Shown: in pieces, positions 42,974 to 51,690 of the stretch
Numbering within the stretch: the first letter of the stretch is position 1
How the letters are laid out: the number at the start of each line of letters is the position of its first letter
Assembly: GCA_039920665.1 (NCBI GenBank)
Contig: JBDSDH010000042.1
Span: 21,191-85,190 of the forward strand
Reading direction: 5' to 3'
Source of the DNA: WLMZ01 sp039920665
GTDB lineage: Bacteria > Actinomycetota > Acidimicrobiia > Acidimicrobiales > Ilumatobacteraceae
Length of the DNA stretch: 64,000 nucleotides
Translations under genes and position numbers: made by a program
Notes under the pieces: model-generated
What the model was told of the DNA's origin: nothing
Seen by the model: the letters and a program-made list of their open reading frames with translations, nothing else
The model's database searches: none

Positions 42974-45652
42974 TCAACCGGCGAGAACCGTGCCGGGGAA
43001 GTAGCCGAGGATGTCGGCGATCAGATCGGTCGATCCGGAGGTGAACAGACACACCCGGCCGCCGTCACCGACCTTGACCGCCACCATGTTCGGGGTGGTC
43101 ACACCGCTGCTGAGGTCGATGTTCGCAGCCAACGGACGGGGCGAACCACACGGGAAGGCCGTGACGTATCCGCCGGCTGCCGGGTCGACAGCCGTCACGT
43201 TGAGGAACACCGTTCCGGTACCAGTCGGCATGTTGGTGGTGCCGAATCCAATGACCTTGAATTCGGTCGTCTGACCAACCTTCGGGCGTGATGCCGAGTA
43301 GTTGATCTGGCCACCGGGCTGGTCGGTCCGGGTCTCGAGCACTCGCTCGGGAACCGTTGCGACGAACGTCGAGCTGAACGGCGCAGCGCCTTCCAGATCG
43401 GCGACGACGTCGGTCGTATTGCTGACGAACAAGCAGACGTTGCCGTCGGCTCCCACCTTCGCAGCAACCAGGTTGGCACGGACCAGGCCGGGCAGCAGGT
43501 TGATGTTGGAGGTGTTGACCGGCCGGGGGCTGCCACACGGGTACACCGTGATCCAACCGGGGCCGGCGCTGTTGACCGACGTCACGTTGAGCAACACTGC
43601 CTTGGTGTCGGCCGGCAAGTTGGCTGTGCCGGTGCCGGTGACCTTCAGCATGATCGTGCTGCCGCCTGCCGGCCGGGCGCCGGCGTAGCCCTTTTGGCCA
43701 CCAGCCTGATCGCTACGGGTCTCAAGCAGGCGCTCGGGTACGAGCGGCTTGTACTCGGAACTGAACGGGTGGTAGGCGTTCACGTCAGCGACCAAATCGG
43801 TGCTGTTGCTGGTGAAGATGCAGACATTGCCGTCCGTGCCGACCTTGGCCGCCACCAGGTTCTGGGTGACGATCCCGGCGATCGGGTTGAAGTTCGACGC
43901 CAGAGGCCGTTGCGAGCCGCAGGGGTACACCGTGACGAAACCGTTCACGCTGGTGTTGGTCGCCGTGACGTTGAGGAACACCGTCGTTGCATCGGCGGGA
44001 ACCTGAGCTGCGCCGCCCGTCACCTTGAGGACCGTCGTGGAACCGCCAGCAGGCCTGGTTCCGCTGCGGGTGTCGAGAATTCGGCTCGGGTTGACCGAGA
44101 TGATCTCGGGAGCCCGCGGGGTGCGCTCGGTGCCGTTGTTGACGCTGTCCACATGCGGCAGGGCCAGGTACGGGAACGTCGTACCGAACGCGCGGTCGTT
44201 GCGATCGACCGAGTCGACAGCGGCGAGGCCGGCGACGAGCTTGCCCGACTGGGCTGCACCCTCGACTGCCTGAATCGCGATGTCGACGACATCATCGGTG
44301 AGCCGGCGTCCGTTCGGGAAGCCCTGAATGTCACCAGCGAGCACGCCGTAGCGGTTCGGGTTGGCGGCCGATGGGATCGACATGTTCAACCGCAGCATCT
44401 CCGACGGCGTCGCCGCAGCGCCACCACGTGACGCCGATGCATCGCCGTTGAGGTCGGGCGCATTGAGGTCGACGTTGAGCACGACCATCGGGTCACCACT
44501 GAGGCCGGCGTTGGCCTTGCTGATGCCCTGCAGGAAGATCTCGGTCAAGTCGTTGCGAGGGGTCGCCGGAGCCGGAACGCCGTAGATCGCCTGGATCAAC
44601 TTCGGCAGGATCGGGTCCTCGACCTTGGCAACCACTGGGTTCGGTCCGGGGGCTCCGACCTGGGAGTCGATGTCCGGCGAGATCGCATTGAACGCATCCT
44701 TCAGCGACAGCGGGATCACGACTTCGTTGACGAGCGGGTTGCCCAAGCGAGACACCTGCTTGAAGTTTGCAGGGTTCAGATCGCCGGGCGTGCCGTTGAT
44801 GCTCGTCTCCGTCGTGCTCCAGATGCCGATCACCGGGTTGGTGGTGGCATTTCCGTTCAATGCGAGCGCGCTCTTGGGCAACTGCAACGCAACCGTGTTG
44901 ACGTTGTAGCCGGCGAGGGTGTCCTCGCCGAGTTCTGAAGCATCACCGCCGTAGAGCAGGTCGAAGACCCTCAGGTCGAGGAAGAACGGATCGTCGGCTT
45001 GACCGGCGAAGGTCTTGCCTCCGCCGACGGCGTAGATGGCCTGATCACGCAACGGGGTGTAGTCCGGCATCGAGGCCGCACCGGCAATCGACGGAGCGGA
45101 GATCGGATCGCCGGGGCTGGCGACACCGTCGCCGTTGCCGAGCAAGGTGGTGGTGACGCCGGCCTTGTTGGTGACTGTCAGGTCGTAGGTCTGGTACACG
45201 TTCAGATCCGGATCCGTCAGCGACGTGACCTGGCCGGTGTTCGACAGGAACTGGCCGTTGGCGTCGCGGATCGTGGTGTCGAAGATCCAGGTGTAGGTCA
45301 GATCGGGCTTGGCATCGCCGTCGCTGTCGATCTTGATGGTGTACTTGGAGCCATCGGCCCACGTGTAGAAGTTCGGTCCGCCATTCGGTTCCTCGAACGG
45401 GATCCAGTTGGCGATGAGCGTCACCGAGTTGGGGTCGTCTGGGCTGACGAACGCATACACGTCGGTGTTGTCCGAGCGGGGATCGCCCGAGATCAGTGGC
45501 GCTTCACGGTGGCTCGAGGCGCTGACATTGATCGGCCCCCCATTGGTTGCGAATGCTCCTGCGAGTACTGCCACGCCGGCGCCGACTGCGGCACCTCGCT
45601 TCCAGCGTCGCCGGTTGCCTGTCGGCAACGGTACGTGCTCTTCGGTCGACAT
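42974..45652 (-). CDS. secreted DUF4331 protein with three C-terminal beta repeats
   Basis: An 892-residue protein with a strong AGGAGG site before its ATG. A signal segment (RGAAVGAGVAVLAGAFA) and the conserved start ASSHREAPLISGDPRSDNTDVYAFVSPDDP identify DUF4331. That domain extends to about residue 500 and resembles proteins found with the NicO/TPR pair. Three repeats of about 120 residues follow, beginning near 520, 637 and 767, each with an R(I/L/V)L(D/E)TR motif, FLNVTA or LLNVTS, VYPCGS or AFPCGS, NLVAAKVG and VC(I/L)F(T/V)SN(S/T)TDL(V/I)AD. These repeats look like extracellular beta-sandwich modules with paired Cys. The function of DUF4331 is not established; metal handling is suggested by context. 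Confidence 0.82.
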   Translation of the reverse strand: MSTEEHVPLPTGNRRRWKRGAAVGAGVAVLAGAFATNGGPINVSASSHREAPLISGDPRSDNTDVYAFVSPDDPNSVTLIANWIPFEEPNGGPNFYTWADGSKYTIKIDSDGDAKPDLTYTWIFDTTIRDANGQFLSNTGQVTSLTDPDLNVYQTYDLTVTNKAGVTTTLLGNGDGVASPGDPISAPSIAGAASMPDYTPLRDQAIYAVGGGKTFAGQADDPFFLDLRVFDLLYGGDASELGEDTLAGYNVNTVALQLPKSALALNGNATTNPVIGIWSTTETSINGTPGDLNPANFKQVSRLGNPLVNEVVIPLSLKDAFNAISPDIDSQVGAPGPNPVVAKVEDPILPKLIQAIYGVPAPATPRNDLTEIFLQGISKANAGLSGDPMVVLNVDLNAPDLNGDASASRGGAAATPSEMLRLNMSIPSAANPNRYGVLAGDIQGFPNGRRLTDDVVDIAIQAVEGAAQSGKLVAGLAAVDSVDRNDRAFGTTFPYLALPHVDSVNNGTERTPRAPEIISVNPSRILDTRSGTRPAGGSTTVLKVTGGAAQVPADATTVFLNVTATNTSVNGFVTVYPCGSQRPLASNFNPIAGIVTQNLVAAKVGTDGNVCIFTSNSTDLVADVNAYHPFSSEYKPLVPERLLETRSDQAGGQKGYAGARPAGGSTIMLKVTGTGTANLPADTKAVLLNVTSVNSAGPGWITVYPCGSPRPVNTSNINLLPGLVRANLVAAKVGADGNVCLFVSNTTDVVADLEGAAPFSSTFVATVPERVLETRTDQPGGQINYSASRPKVGQTTEFKVIGFGTTNMPTGTGTVFLNVTAVDPAAGGYVTAFPCGSPRPLAANIDLSSGVTTPNMVAVKVGDGGRVCLFTSGSTDLIADILGYFPGTVLAG

Positions 45653-45671
45653 TGGACCTCCTCGGTTGTCC

Positions 45672-45691
45672 GTTCATCGGGGACGATGAAC
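45672..45691. promoter_or_regulatory. inverted repeat in the DUF4331 leader
   Basis: GTTCATCG, four bases, CGATGAAC: an 8-bp perfect inverted repeat 20 bases upstream of the DUF4331 start codon. Its half-site begins with GTTCATC, the same seven bases as the pstS PHO units, but inverted rather than direct. Operator or leader hairpin. The rest of 45,653-45,835 is AT-richer, with no gene. Confidence 0.5.
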
Positions 45692-45835
45692 GATGGGCCG
45701 TTTCCGCAGCCCACAATGACTTCGCAGTCAGGTTGCAATGCGGATGACGAATTTCACAACAATTCGACAATCCGTCAAAACGTCAGCGGATCGGCACAAC
45801 ATCGCGGCATCGACTTCGGGGTGTTCTCGGGGTGG

Positions 45836-46678
45836 TCAGTGGACGTCGAATGCATTGGCCCGCATCCGCCCGCGAGCTCCGGTGAACACGAACACGATTG
45901 CGAACATCGCTGCGCCGACGAGCACGATCGAGGGTCCGGACTGTACGTCGAGGTGGTAGCTGAGATTCATCCCCACGAACCCGGTGACGGCACCGATCGC
46001 CGTCGAGATCAGCAGCATCCGACTGAACGAGTTGGTCAACATCCGGGCGACTGTCGGCGGAATCACGAGCGTGGCAGCGATCAGGGTGACGCCCAGAATC
46101 TGCATCGTGGCCAGGATCGAGGCAGCCAGCATCACCATCAGCAGTGCCTCGACGCGCGCCGTGCTGACACCCGATGCGTCGGCGACATCCGGGTCGAACG
46201 TGGTGAACAGCAGCTTGCGGTACCCGAAGAAGACGATCAGGGCGACCGCGATCGTCACGAGCGAGATCGCGATGACGTCCTCGATCCCGACGCCGAGGAT
46301 ACTCCCGAACAGCGCCGCGTCGAAGCTGCGGCCGCGTCGACCGAAGACAGCGAACAACGCCAACCCGAGCGCGAACGAGGCGGTGGTGATCACACCGATT
46401 GCGGCGTCGGCACCGATCAGCTTGCGGCGGGTCACGCCACCGATCATCAACGCCGAGGCAATGCCCCACGTTCCGGCACCGAGGATGAAGTTGACTCCGA
46501 GCAGCGCGCTCGCGGCATAGCCACCGAAGATCGCGTGCGACAAGCCGTGGCCGATGTAGCTCATCCCTTTCAGCACCACGAAGACGCCGATCAGACCGCA
46601 CAGCGCGCCGGAGATCGTTGCGACGATGACGCCATTGCGAAAGAACTCGAAGTCGTAGGGGCGGAGCAGGTTGTGCAC
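45836..46678 (-). CDS. metal ABC transporter permease (ZnuB/MntB-type)
   Basis: A 280-residue ABC-3 family permease with eight or so helices. Typical segments are GLIGVFVVLKGMSYIGHGLSHAIFGGYAASALLG, the cytoplasmic RRGRSFDAALFGSILGV, and MQILGVTLIAATLVIPPTVARMLTNSFSRMLL. It works with the ATPase (1 base upstream) and the binding lipoprotein in the same operon to import Zn2+ or Mn2+. The metal cannot be told from the permease. Confidence 0.88.
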   Translation of the reverse strand: MHNLLRPYDFEFFRNGVIVATISGALCGLIGVFVVLKGMSYIGHGLSHAIFGGYAASALLGVNFILGAGTWGIASALMIGGVTRRKLIGADAAIGVITTASFALGLALFAVFGRRGRSFDAALFGSILGVGIEDVIAISLVTIAVALIVFFGYRKLLFTTFDPDVADASGVSTARVEALLMVMLAASILATMQILGVTLIAATLVIPPTVARMLTNSFSRMLLISTAIGAVTGFVGMNLSYHLDVQSGPSIVLVGAAMFAIVFVFTGARGRMRANAFDVH

Positions 46679-46679
46679 G

Positions 46680-47507
46680 TCAGGTACCCGTACGGCGAAT
46701 CGGCACGACGTCGCCAGCAGCGACCATCCGATGATGCGGTTGGTCGAGAATCACCGGCATACCCGCGTGTTGGAGCACTTCCATCCGGGCGCCATAGGTT
46801 CGCTCGAGCACATCGACCGTGAGCACCTCGATCGGTGTGCCGGCGCCGATCACGCTGTTGTTGAGGCAGATCAGGTGCGGCAGGTGTGAGGCGAGACCGT
46901 TGAGATCGTGCGTCGTCAACACGATCGAGAGGCCGTCGTGATGGAGGTCTTCGAGCAGGTGGAGGATCTCGTGCCGGGTCGACACGTCGACGCCCGACGT
47001 CGGTTCGTCCATCAGCAACACGTCGGGCTGGCCGAGCAACGCGCGAGCGATGAACACCCGTTGCTGCTGCCCGCCCGACAGTTCGCGGATGTGGCGAGCG
47101 GTGAGATCGCCGATGCCCAATCGATCGAGTACGTCGCTGACTTCGGCCCGTTCAGCCGCATTGCGCCATGGCAGCCAGCGGCCGCTCGTGCGAGCCATCA
47201 AGACACATTCGCCAACGGTGACCGGGAAGTTCCAGTTGACGGTCTCGACCTGCGGTACGTAACCGATCCGCACACCAGCACGCCGATGCACGCTGCCTCG
47301 CACCGGGGCGACCGCACCGAGCAGCACCCGCAAGGCCGTCGTCTTGCCAGAACCCGACGGACCGACGATGCCCGTGAACTGGCGCTTGCCGATGGTCAGG
47401 TCGACATCGGTGAGAACGGCCTTGGATCCGTAGGCGCAGGTGACGTTGGACAGTGCGAGCAACGGCTCGTCGGTCAATCGCAGTGCCTCCGCTCGAGAGT
47501 CGCTCAT
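46680..47507 (-). CDS. metal ABC transporter ATP-binding protein
   Basis: A 275-residue ATPase with Walker A GPSGSGKTT (residues 50-58), signature ELSGGQQQRVFIARAL, Walker B DVLLMDEPTSGVD, and H-loop LTTHDLNGLASH. The segment RIGYVPQVETVNWNFPVTVGECVLMAR matches Zn/Mn-type ATPases. Its start overlaps the binding-protein stop (ATGA). It provides ATP hydrolysis for the importer. Confidence 0.9.
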   Translation of the reverse strand: MSDSRAEALRLTDEPLLALSNVTCAYGSKAVLTDVDLTIGKRQFTGIVGPSGSGKTTALRVLLGAVAPVRGSVHRRAGVRIGYVPQVETVNWNFPVTVGECVLMARTSGRWLPWRNAAERAEVSDVLDRLGIGDLTARHIRELSGGQQQRVFIARALLGQPDVLLMDEPTSGVDVSTRHEILHLLEDLHHDGLSIVLTTHDLNGLASHLPHLICLNNSVIGAGTPIEVLTVDVLERTYGARMEVLQHAGMPVILDQPHHRMVAAGDVVPIRRTGT

Positions 47508-48520
47508 TGTGGGTACGAAGCCGAATCAGCCACGACGTTGCGGACTGCAACGGCCTTCAGCGCCGTCGCGTCGCCGCCGAGCGACTCGGTCATCGTGATG
47601 TAGTCGAACATCATCAGTCCCATCCAGGAGTGGTCGGCCTGTCCAGGCGCGCCTGGGAGATCGTCGTCTCGCAACACATCGACGTACTTCACTCCGGCCT
47701 CCTTGCCGATCTGTTCGAGCACGGGGCTCGGGAATACTTCGGAGCCGAAGATCGCCGGGATGTCCTCGGACCGAACTTGTTCGATCAGGGCCGCGACCTC
47801 ACCCGGTGTCGGATCTTCGAAGTCGTCGACCTGGATTGCTCCGATGACGGTCCAGTCGTAGGTTTCGGCGAAGTACGCATAAGCGTCGTGGTAAGTGAGC
47901 AGTTCACGCTTGGGAATGGTCGCGAACGATGTGCGCATCGCCGTGTCCATTTCGCCGATGATCGCTGCGAACGACGTGTAGTTGGCGGCGTAGTAGTCCG
48001 CATTGTCGGGATCCCGCTGCGACATGTCATCCTTGACGATCTCGGCATACTTCAGCGCCAACGTGGGGTCGGTCCACAGGTGTGGGTTGGGCTTGCCGCC
48101 CTCTTTCGGGAACGAGAAGTCGTAGATGTAGTCGCTCTCCGGGATCGAGAGAGTTCCGAGTTCGACGATCTCGGCGCCGTCTTTGAGATTGTCCTGGGCG
48201 AGATCCTTGGTCGGCTCCTCGAGCACCAGACCGTTGAGATACACGACATCCGCGGTCGAGAGAATCTCGGCCACGCTGGGTTGGGGCTCGAAGGTATGGG
48301 AGTTCGTGCCCTCCGGAACGATGCCCGTGACGATCGCTCGGTCGCCGACGATGTTGGCGACGATGCTCGTGATCGGCGCCACCGTCGTCGCGATCCGGAG
48401 CTTGCCGCCATCACTCGCCGCTCCCACTCCCGCGCTGTCACTGCCGCACGCAGCAAGCGCTGTTGCCCCGAACACACCGATCAAGACCGCTACCGCAAGT
48501 TTCCGCATCGACGAGAACAT
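47504..48520 (-). CDS. metal-binding lipoprotein (ZnuA/MntA-type)
   Basis: A 338-residue protein from the ATG at 48520 (MFSSMRKLAV); the frame continues to 48544. Lipobox LAAC follows the hydrophobic segment VAVLIGVFGATA. Metal ligands of the cluster A-1 family are placed as in zinc or manganese proteins: His in GTNSHTFEPQPS, His in PNPHLWTDP, His in LTYHDAYAYF, and Asp in YVDVLRDDDLPG. A Gly/Ser linker sits after the Cys. No His-rich loop typical of ZnuA is seen, which slightly favours Mn or Fe. First gene of its operon; no clear Zur or MntR site was seen upstream. Confidence 0.88.
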   Translation of the reverse strand: MFSSMRKLAVAVLIGVFGATALAACGSDSAGVGAASDGGKLRIATTVAPITSIVANIVGDRAIVTGIVPEGTNSHTFEPQPSVAEILSTADVVYLNGLVLEEPTKDLAQDNLKDGAEIVELGTLSIPESDYIYDFSFPKEGGKPNPHLWTDPTLALKYAEIVKDDMSQRDPDNADYYAANYTSFAAIIGEMDTAMRTSFATIPKRELLTYHDAYAYFAETYDWTVIGAIQVDDFEDPTPGEVAALIEQVRSEDIPAIFGSEVFPSPVLEQIGKEAGVKYVDVLRDDDLPGAPGQADHSWMGLMMFDYITMTESLGGDATALKAVAVRNVVADSASYPQ

Positions 48521-48643
48521 ACGGCGCTGCGCTGTCAAGTGCAAGTAACTCGCAACAGCTAGACCTTTTCAAGTGAGCAGCCGCCGCGACAGAGCTTCGG
48601 CGACCGGCCGTAACGTTCGGGCTGCGACATCGCACCGTAGCGA

Positions 48644-48905
48644 ATGACCAATGTGACGCTTCCGGCGACCGACATGTGGAATCGTGACGCGCGCGTGGCC
48701 GTCATCGTGCTCGCCAAGATTCCCGTGGCGGGCCGGGTCAAGACCCGCTGCACGCCTCCGTGCACCCCATCCCAGGCAGCCGATCTTGCGGCAGCATCAC
48801 TGTCGGGGCAGGAGGTCGACGAACTCACCGACGTCGACGACTTCGCAACGGCGGTGGAGGTCGCCGATCTGATTCCGCAGTCGCACTTCGCTCGAGTCGT
48901 GACCA
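48644..48905 (+). pseudogene. remnant of a DUF2064 (TIGR04282-type) glycosyltransferase, centre deleted
   Basis: The open frame begins with the family N-terminus (VAVIVLAKIPVAGRVKTRCTPPCTPSQAADLAAASL) and passes, in frame, directly into a typical C-terminus (DVDDFATAVEVADLIPQSHFARVV). About 140 central residues are missing: the part holding the metal-binding and acceptor regions. After 48,905 the frame goes through unrelated sequence to a stop at 49,000. Relatives are about 200-230 residues. A clean in-frame deletion or an assembly collapse would explain it. Family assignment rests on memory of these ends. Confidence 0.6.
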
Positions 48906-49100
48906 GCACTCGAGCATCTGGGGATCGCCCTACAGCGGTGGATGGCTCGACACGAACTCTGACACCGTGTGGCTCGACGTCGTCCGGATGGTTCCGGTGA
49001 GGTTGCGGCCGGCAGCGTGCCTCGCCGGTCGAGTGCTCGGCCGGCACTGCCTGTTCGATCTCGGTCGGCAGGAGACGGTCGCTCTGCGCCTGGCGTTGCG
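48906..49100 (+). other. interval with residual coding potential, no gene assigned
   Basis: Between the glycosyltransferase relic and the oxidoreductase start there are 195 bases. One frame stays open and ends at 49,104 overlapping the ATG of the next gene (ATGA), as if it were the end of a lost upstream gene. I could not match it to a family. Confidence 0.4.
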
Positions 49101-50291
49101 ATGATGGCAGGCCTGTCGGCATCAGTCCGTGCAACCACCGATCGAGTCCAACGCTGGCGCGACGATCGGCTTGCCGACTCCCGTCACGGCGACCGAGTTG
49201 CGGCCATTCTCGGGATAGCGCTCGGGGTCGCGTTTTTCGTCTCGTTCATCACCGGCTTGCTGTCGCATCTGATCCAACATCCTCCGTCATGGTTCGAGTG
49301 GCCGGCCCGACCCGCAGGTCTCTACCGCGTGACCCAGGGTCTGCATGTGGCGACCGGCATTGCCTCGGTTCCGTTGCTGTTCGCGAAGCTGTGGTCGGTC
49401 TTCCCGCGACTGTTCCAGTGGCCGTTCGCGACCAACTGGGTCCACTTGCTCGAGCGGCTGAGTCTGGTCCCGCTGGTCGGCGGCGCGATCTTCCTGCTGA
49501 TCACCGGCGTCGCCAACGTCGAACTCTGGTACCCGTGGTTGTTCTTCGTCCCGTCCGCCCACTACGCAATTGCCTGGGTCACGATGGGGTCGCTGTTCAT
49601 CCATGTGGTCGCCAAGATCAACATCAGCAGGCGCGTCCTATGGCCGAACGCGCTGACGGACTCCGCCGACGACATCACCGACCGACAATCGGACCCGCAG
49701 GGTCGTCGCCGATTTCTGACGGTGGTCGGAGCATCGTCGGCTGCGCTCGTGATCGCAACGGTGGGTCAGACAGTTTCGCCACTGCGGCGGCTGTCGTTGC
49801 TCGCTCCACGCCGACCCGACGTCGGGGTGCAGGGATTTCCGGTCAACAAGACCGCAATCGAAGCAGGCGTCGTGGACACCGCGCAGGCTGCCGACTACAC
49901 GGTCACGGTCGAATCAAAAGGAAAGGTGCTTCGCGTCTTCACCATCGACGAGATCAGGGCAATGCCGACCAGGACTGCGACGCTGCCGATTGCGTGCGTC
50001 GAAGGGTGGAGCGCGAACCGCACGTGGACGGGCGTCCCACTGCGGAGCCTGATCGAACAGGCCGGTGTCGAGCAGGCCCGAGAGGTGACGGTCGAGTCGC
50101 TGCAACGCGGTGGTCGGTATCGACGCTCGATCGTCTTCAGCGATCAACTCGGTGACGACGACACGCTGCTCGCGTTGCTCGTCGATGGTGAGCCGCTGGC
50201 TGCGGACCACGGGTTCCCGATTCGGCTGATCGGGCCGAATCGACCGTGCGTCCTGCAGACCAAATGGGTCACCACGTTGGTCATCCGATGA
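49101..50291 (+). CDS. molybdopterin-dependent oxidoreductase with membrane anchor
   Basis: A 396-residue protein from the ATG at 49101 (a second ATG follows at once). The first half holds about four membrane helices with a cytochrome b561-like arrangement of His residues (FITGLLSHLIQHPPSWFEWPA, GLYRVTQGLHVATGIASV, HYAIAWVTMGSLFIHVVAKI). The second half, after an Arg-rich linker and a further helix, is the sulfite-oxidase-type molybdopterin domain with LPIACVEGWSANRTWTGVPL carrying the likely Mo-ligand Cys, and GFPIRLIGPNRPCVLQTKWVTTLVI. It oxidises or reduces an unknown substrate outside the membrane and passes electrons through the helices. Its cofactor would need MoaE (7.7 kb). Coupled to the next gene (ATGAG overlap). 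Confidence 0.82.
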   Translation: MMAGLSASVRATTDRVQRWRDDRLADSRHGDRVAAILGIALGVAFFVSFITGLLSHLIQHPPSWFEWPARPAGLYRVTQGLHVATGIASVPLLFAKLWSVFPRLFQWPFATNWVHLLERLSLVPLVGGAIFLLITGVANVELWYPWLFFVPSAHYAIAWVTMGSLFIHVVAKINISRRVLWPNALTDSADDITDRQSDPQGRRRFLTVVGASSAALVIATVGQTVSPLRRLSLLAPRRPDVGVQGFPVNKTAIEAGVVDTAQAADYTVTVESKGKVLRVFTIDEIRAMPTRTATLPIACVEGWSANRTWTGVPLRSLIEQAGVEQAREVTVESLQRGGRYRRSIVFSDQLGDDDTLLALLVDGEPLAADHGFPIRLIGPNRPCVLQTKWVTTLVIR

Positions 50292-50755
50292 GTGTTGGCC
50301 GTCCAATGAGCGACAGTGCCGGCATCAGCACCAACGACCGGACCCGCAACCGGACGTTTCTCCCCGCACTTGTCATCGGCTGGGCGATCATCGCCTATGG
50401 CGCCAAGACGGCCCTCGACGACGAGACCGATGCACATCCGTTTGCGCTGGTCGTGCACGTTGTTGCCTTCGATCTTGCCCACGATCTGTTCGTCGCACCC
50501 ATCGTGCTGATGATCGGCTGGCTGACCGGCCGACTGCTGCCTCTGGTGGCTCGCGGTCCGGTCCGAGCTGCTTGTGCCGTCTCGGCGATGTTCGTGATCT
50601 TCGCCTACCCGCTGCTGCATCGGTGGGGTCGGCGTCCGACGAACTCGTCCACATTGCCGCTCGAATACGGCCGCAACCTCGTGATCCTGATCACCATCGT
50701 CTGGACGATGGCCTTGGTGACGATCGCCCGGCGGGTCGTCCGAGCGAAGCCCTGA
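50288..50755 (+). CDS. membrane protein of unknown function, coupled to the Mo-enzyme
   Basis: A 155-residue protein with four hydrophobic helices (FLPALVIGWAIIAYGAK, ALVVHVVAFDLAHDLFVAPIVLMIGW, ACAVSAMFVIFAYPLL, LVILITIVWTMALVTIA). Its ATG overlaps the oxidoreductase stop, so it is co-translated. The conserved HVVAFDLAHDLFVAP segment includes His and Asp in the membrane, but no family name comes to mind. It could be a partner subunit. Confidence 0.55.
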   Translation: MSVGRPMSDSAGISTNDRTRNRTFLPALVIGWAIIAYGAKTALDDETDAHPFALVVHVVAFDLAHDLFVAPIVLMIGWLTGRLLPLVARGPVRAACAVSAMFVIFAYPLLHRWGRRPTNSSTLPLEYGRNLVILITIVWTMALVTIARRVVRAKP

Positions 50756-50797
50756 GTCAGATGGTGGCCGGATCCTGACGCGAGTTTGCGGGGCGAA

Positions 50798-51070
50798 TCA
50801 GCCGGAAGATTCCTCGGCACGGAACTCGTCGAAGGCCCGCTGCAGCGCGTCGAGCAAGTCGTCCGGCATCGCTGCGGCGTCGTCGAGCCCGGATCGACCC
50901 GTGACCTCGATCGTCCGCCGGATCTGGGCGAGGTATTCGGTGCAGTGCGGGCACGCTGCGAGGTGGCGATCGACAGCCCGGACGAGGCCTCGCGGCAACG
51001 CGCCGTCGAGGTAGTCGGTGACCATTTCGGTCCATTGCTGGCAGATAACGGTGCGGCGTCGGATCCTCAT
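50798..51070 (-). CDS. zinc-finger anti-sigma factor
   Basis: A 90-residue protein with the zf-HC2 motif H-x3-C-x2-C in DRHLAACPHCTEYLAQIRRTIE, characteristic of anti-sigma factors, and a helical tail. The start ATG at 51070 overlaps the sigma stop (ATGA). It lacks a transmembrane helix and so should be cytoplasmic. Zinc-binding anti-sigmas often release sigma on oxidation. It is the probable antagonist of the sigma factor encoded upstream. Confidence 0.85.
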   Translation of the reverse strand: MRIRRRTVICQQWTEMVTDYLDGALPRGLVRAVDRHLAACPHCTEYLAQIRRTIEVTGRSGLDDAAAMPDDLLDALQRAFDEFRAEESSG

Positions 51071-51690
51071 CCCGAAACCCCCAGCTTCGTCTCGAGCAGT
51101 TGACGGAGCGCGGAGCGACCACGATGGAGCAGGACCCGCTGGTTGGATTCGCTGATGCCCAACGACGCGCAGACATCGCTCGACGACCAGTCCTGCACAT
51201 CTCGCAACATCACCACCAACCTCTGCTGTTCCGGCAACTTCCCTATCGTCTCGACGACGAGTGAAATCGTTGCATTCGACATCACGATTTCGTCGGGAAG
51301 TTGGCTCCACGGCGCCGGTGGGTGCGACCATCCGCCGCGACCGGGCGGCCCGGTGAAGCGTTCTGGATCCACTGCGGCTGCATCGGAGTTCTCGCCGAGC
51401 AGCGACCCGAGTGGAACGGTTCGCCGTTCTTTGACACCCTTGGTGCGGGCGATGTTGACGAGGATCCGGATGATCCATGTCTTGAGACTCGAGCGCTGCT
51501 CGAACCGGTCGATACCACGGATGACGGCGATCCACGTCTCCTGGACGACCTCCTCGGCCACGGCCCGACTGGGAACGAACGTGTTCGCAAGCCGGATCAG
51601 AGCCGGCTGGTGATCGATCACGAGTTGGCGAAATGCACTGCTGTCGCCGGCGCGGAGCCGATCGATCAGAGCAGTCTCGCTCGTACTCAC
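51067..51690 (-). CDS. ECF-type RNA polymerase sigma factor (with anti-sigma)
   Basis: A 207-residue sigma factor beginning with the GTG at 51690, which overlaps the epimerase stop (GTGA). Region 2 reads QPALIRLANTFVPSRAVAEEVVQETWIAVIRGIDRFEQRSSLKTWIIRILVNIARTKG. Region 4 reads LPEQQRLVVMLRDVQDWSSSDVCASLGISESNQRVLLHRGRSALRQLL. A linker of about 55 residues separates the two. It is encoded between a nucleotide-sugar epimerase and its anti-sigma factor, in one translationally coupled run. Confidence 0.9.
   Translation of the reverse strand: MSTSETALIDRLRAGDSSAFRQLVIDHQPALIRLANTFVPSRAVAEEVVQETWIAVIRGIDRFEQRSSLKTWIIRILVNIARTKGVKERRTVPLGSLLGENSDAAAVDPERFTGPPGRGGWSHPPAPWSQLPDEIVMSNATISLVVETIGKLPEQQRLVVMLRDVQDWSSSDVCASLGISESNQRVLLHRGRSALRQLLETKLGVSG

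Noticed and set aside
45672..45691. Direct assignment of the DUF4331 inverted repeat as a phosphate box
   Set aside because: The half-sites are inverted, whereas the supported boxes are direct repeats; kept only as a possible operator.
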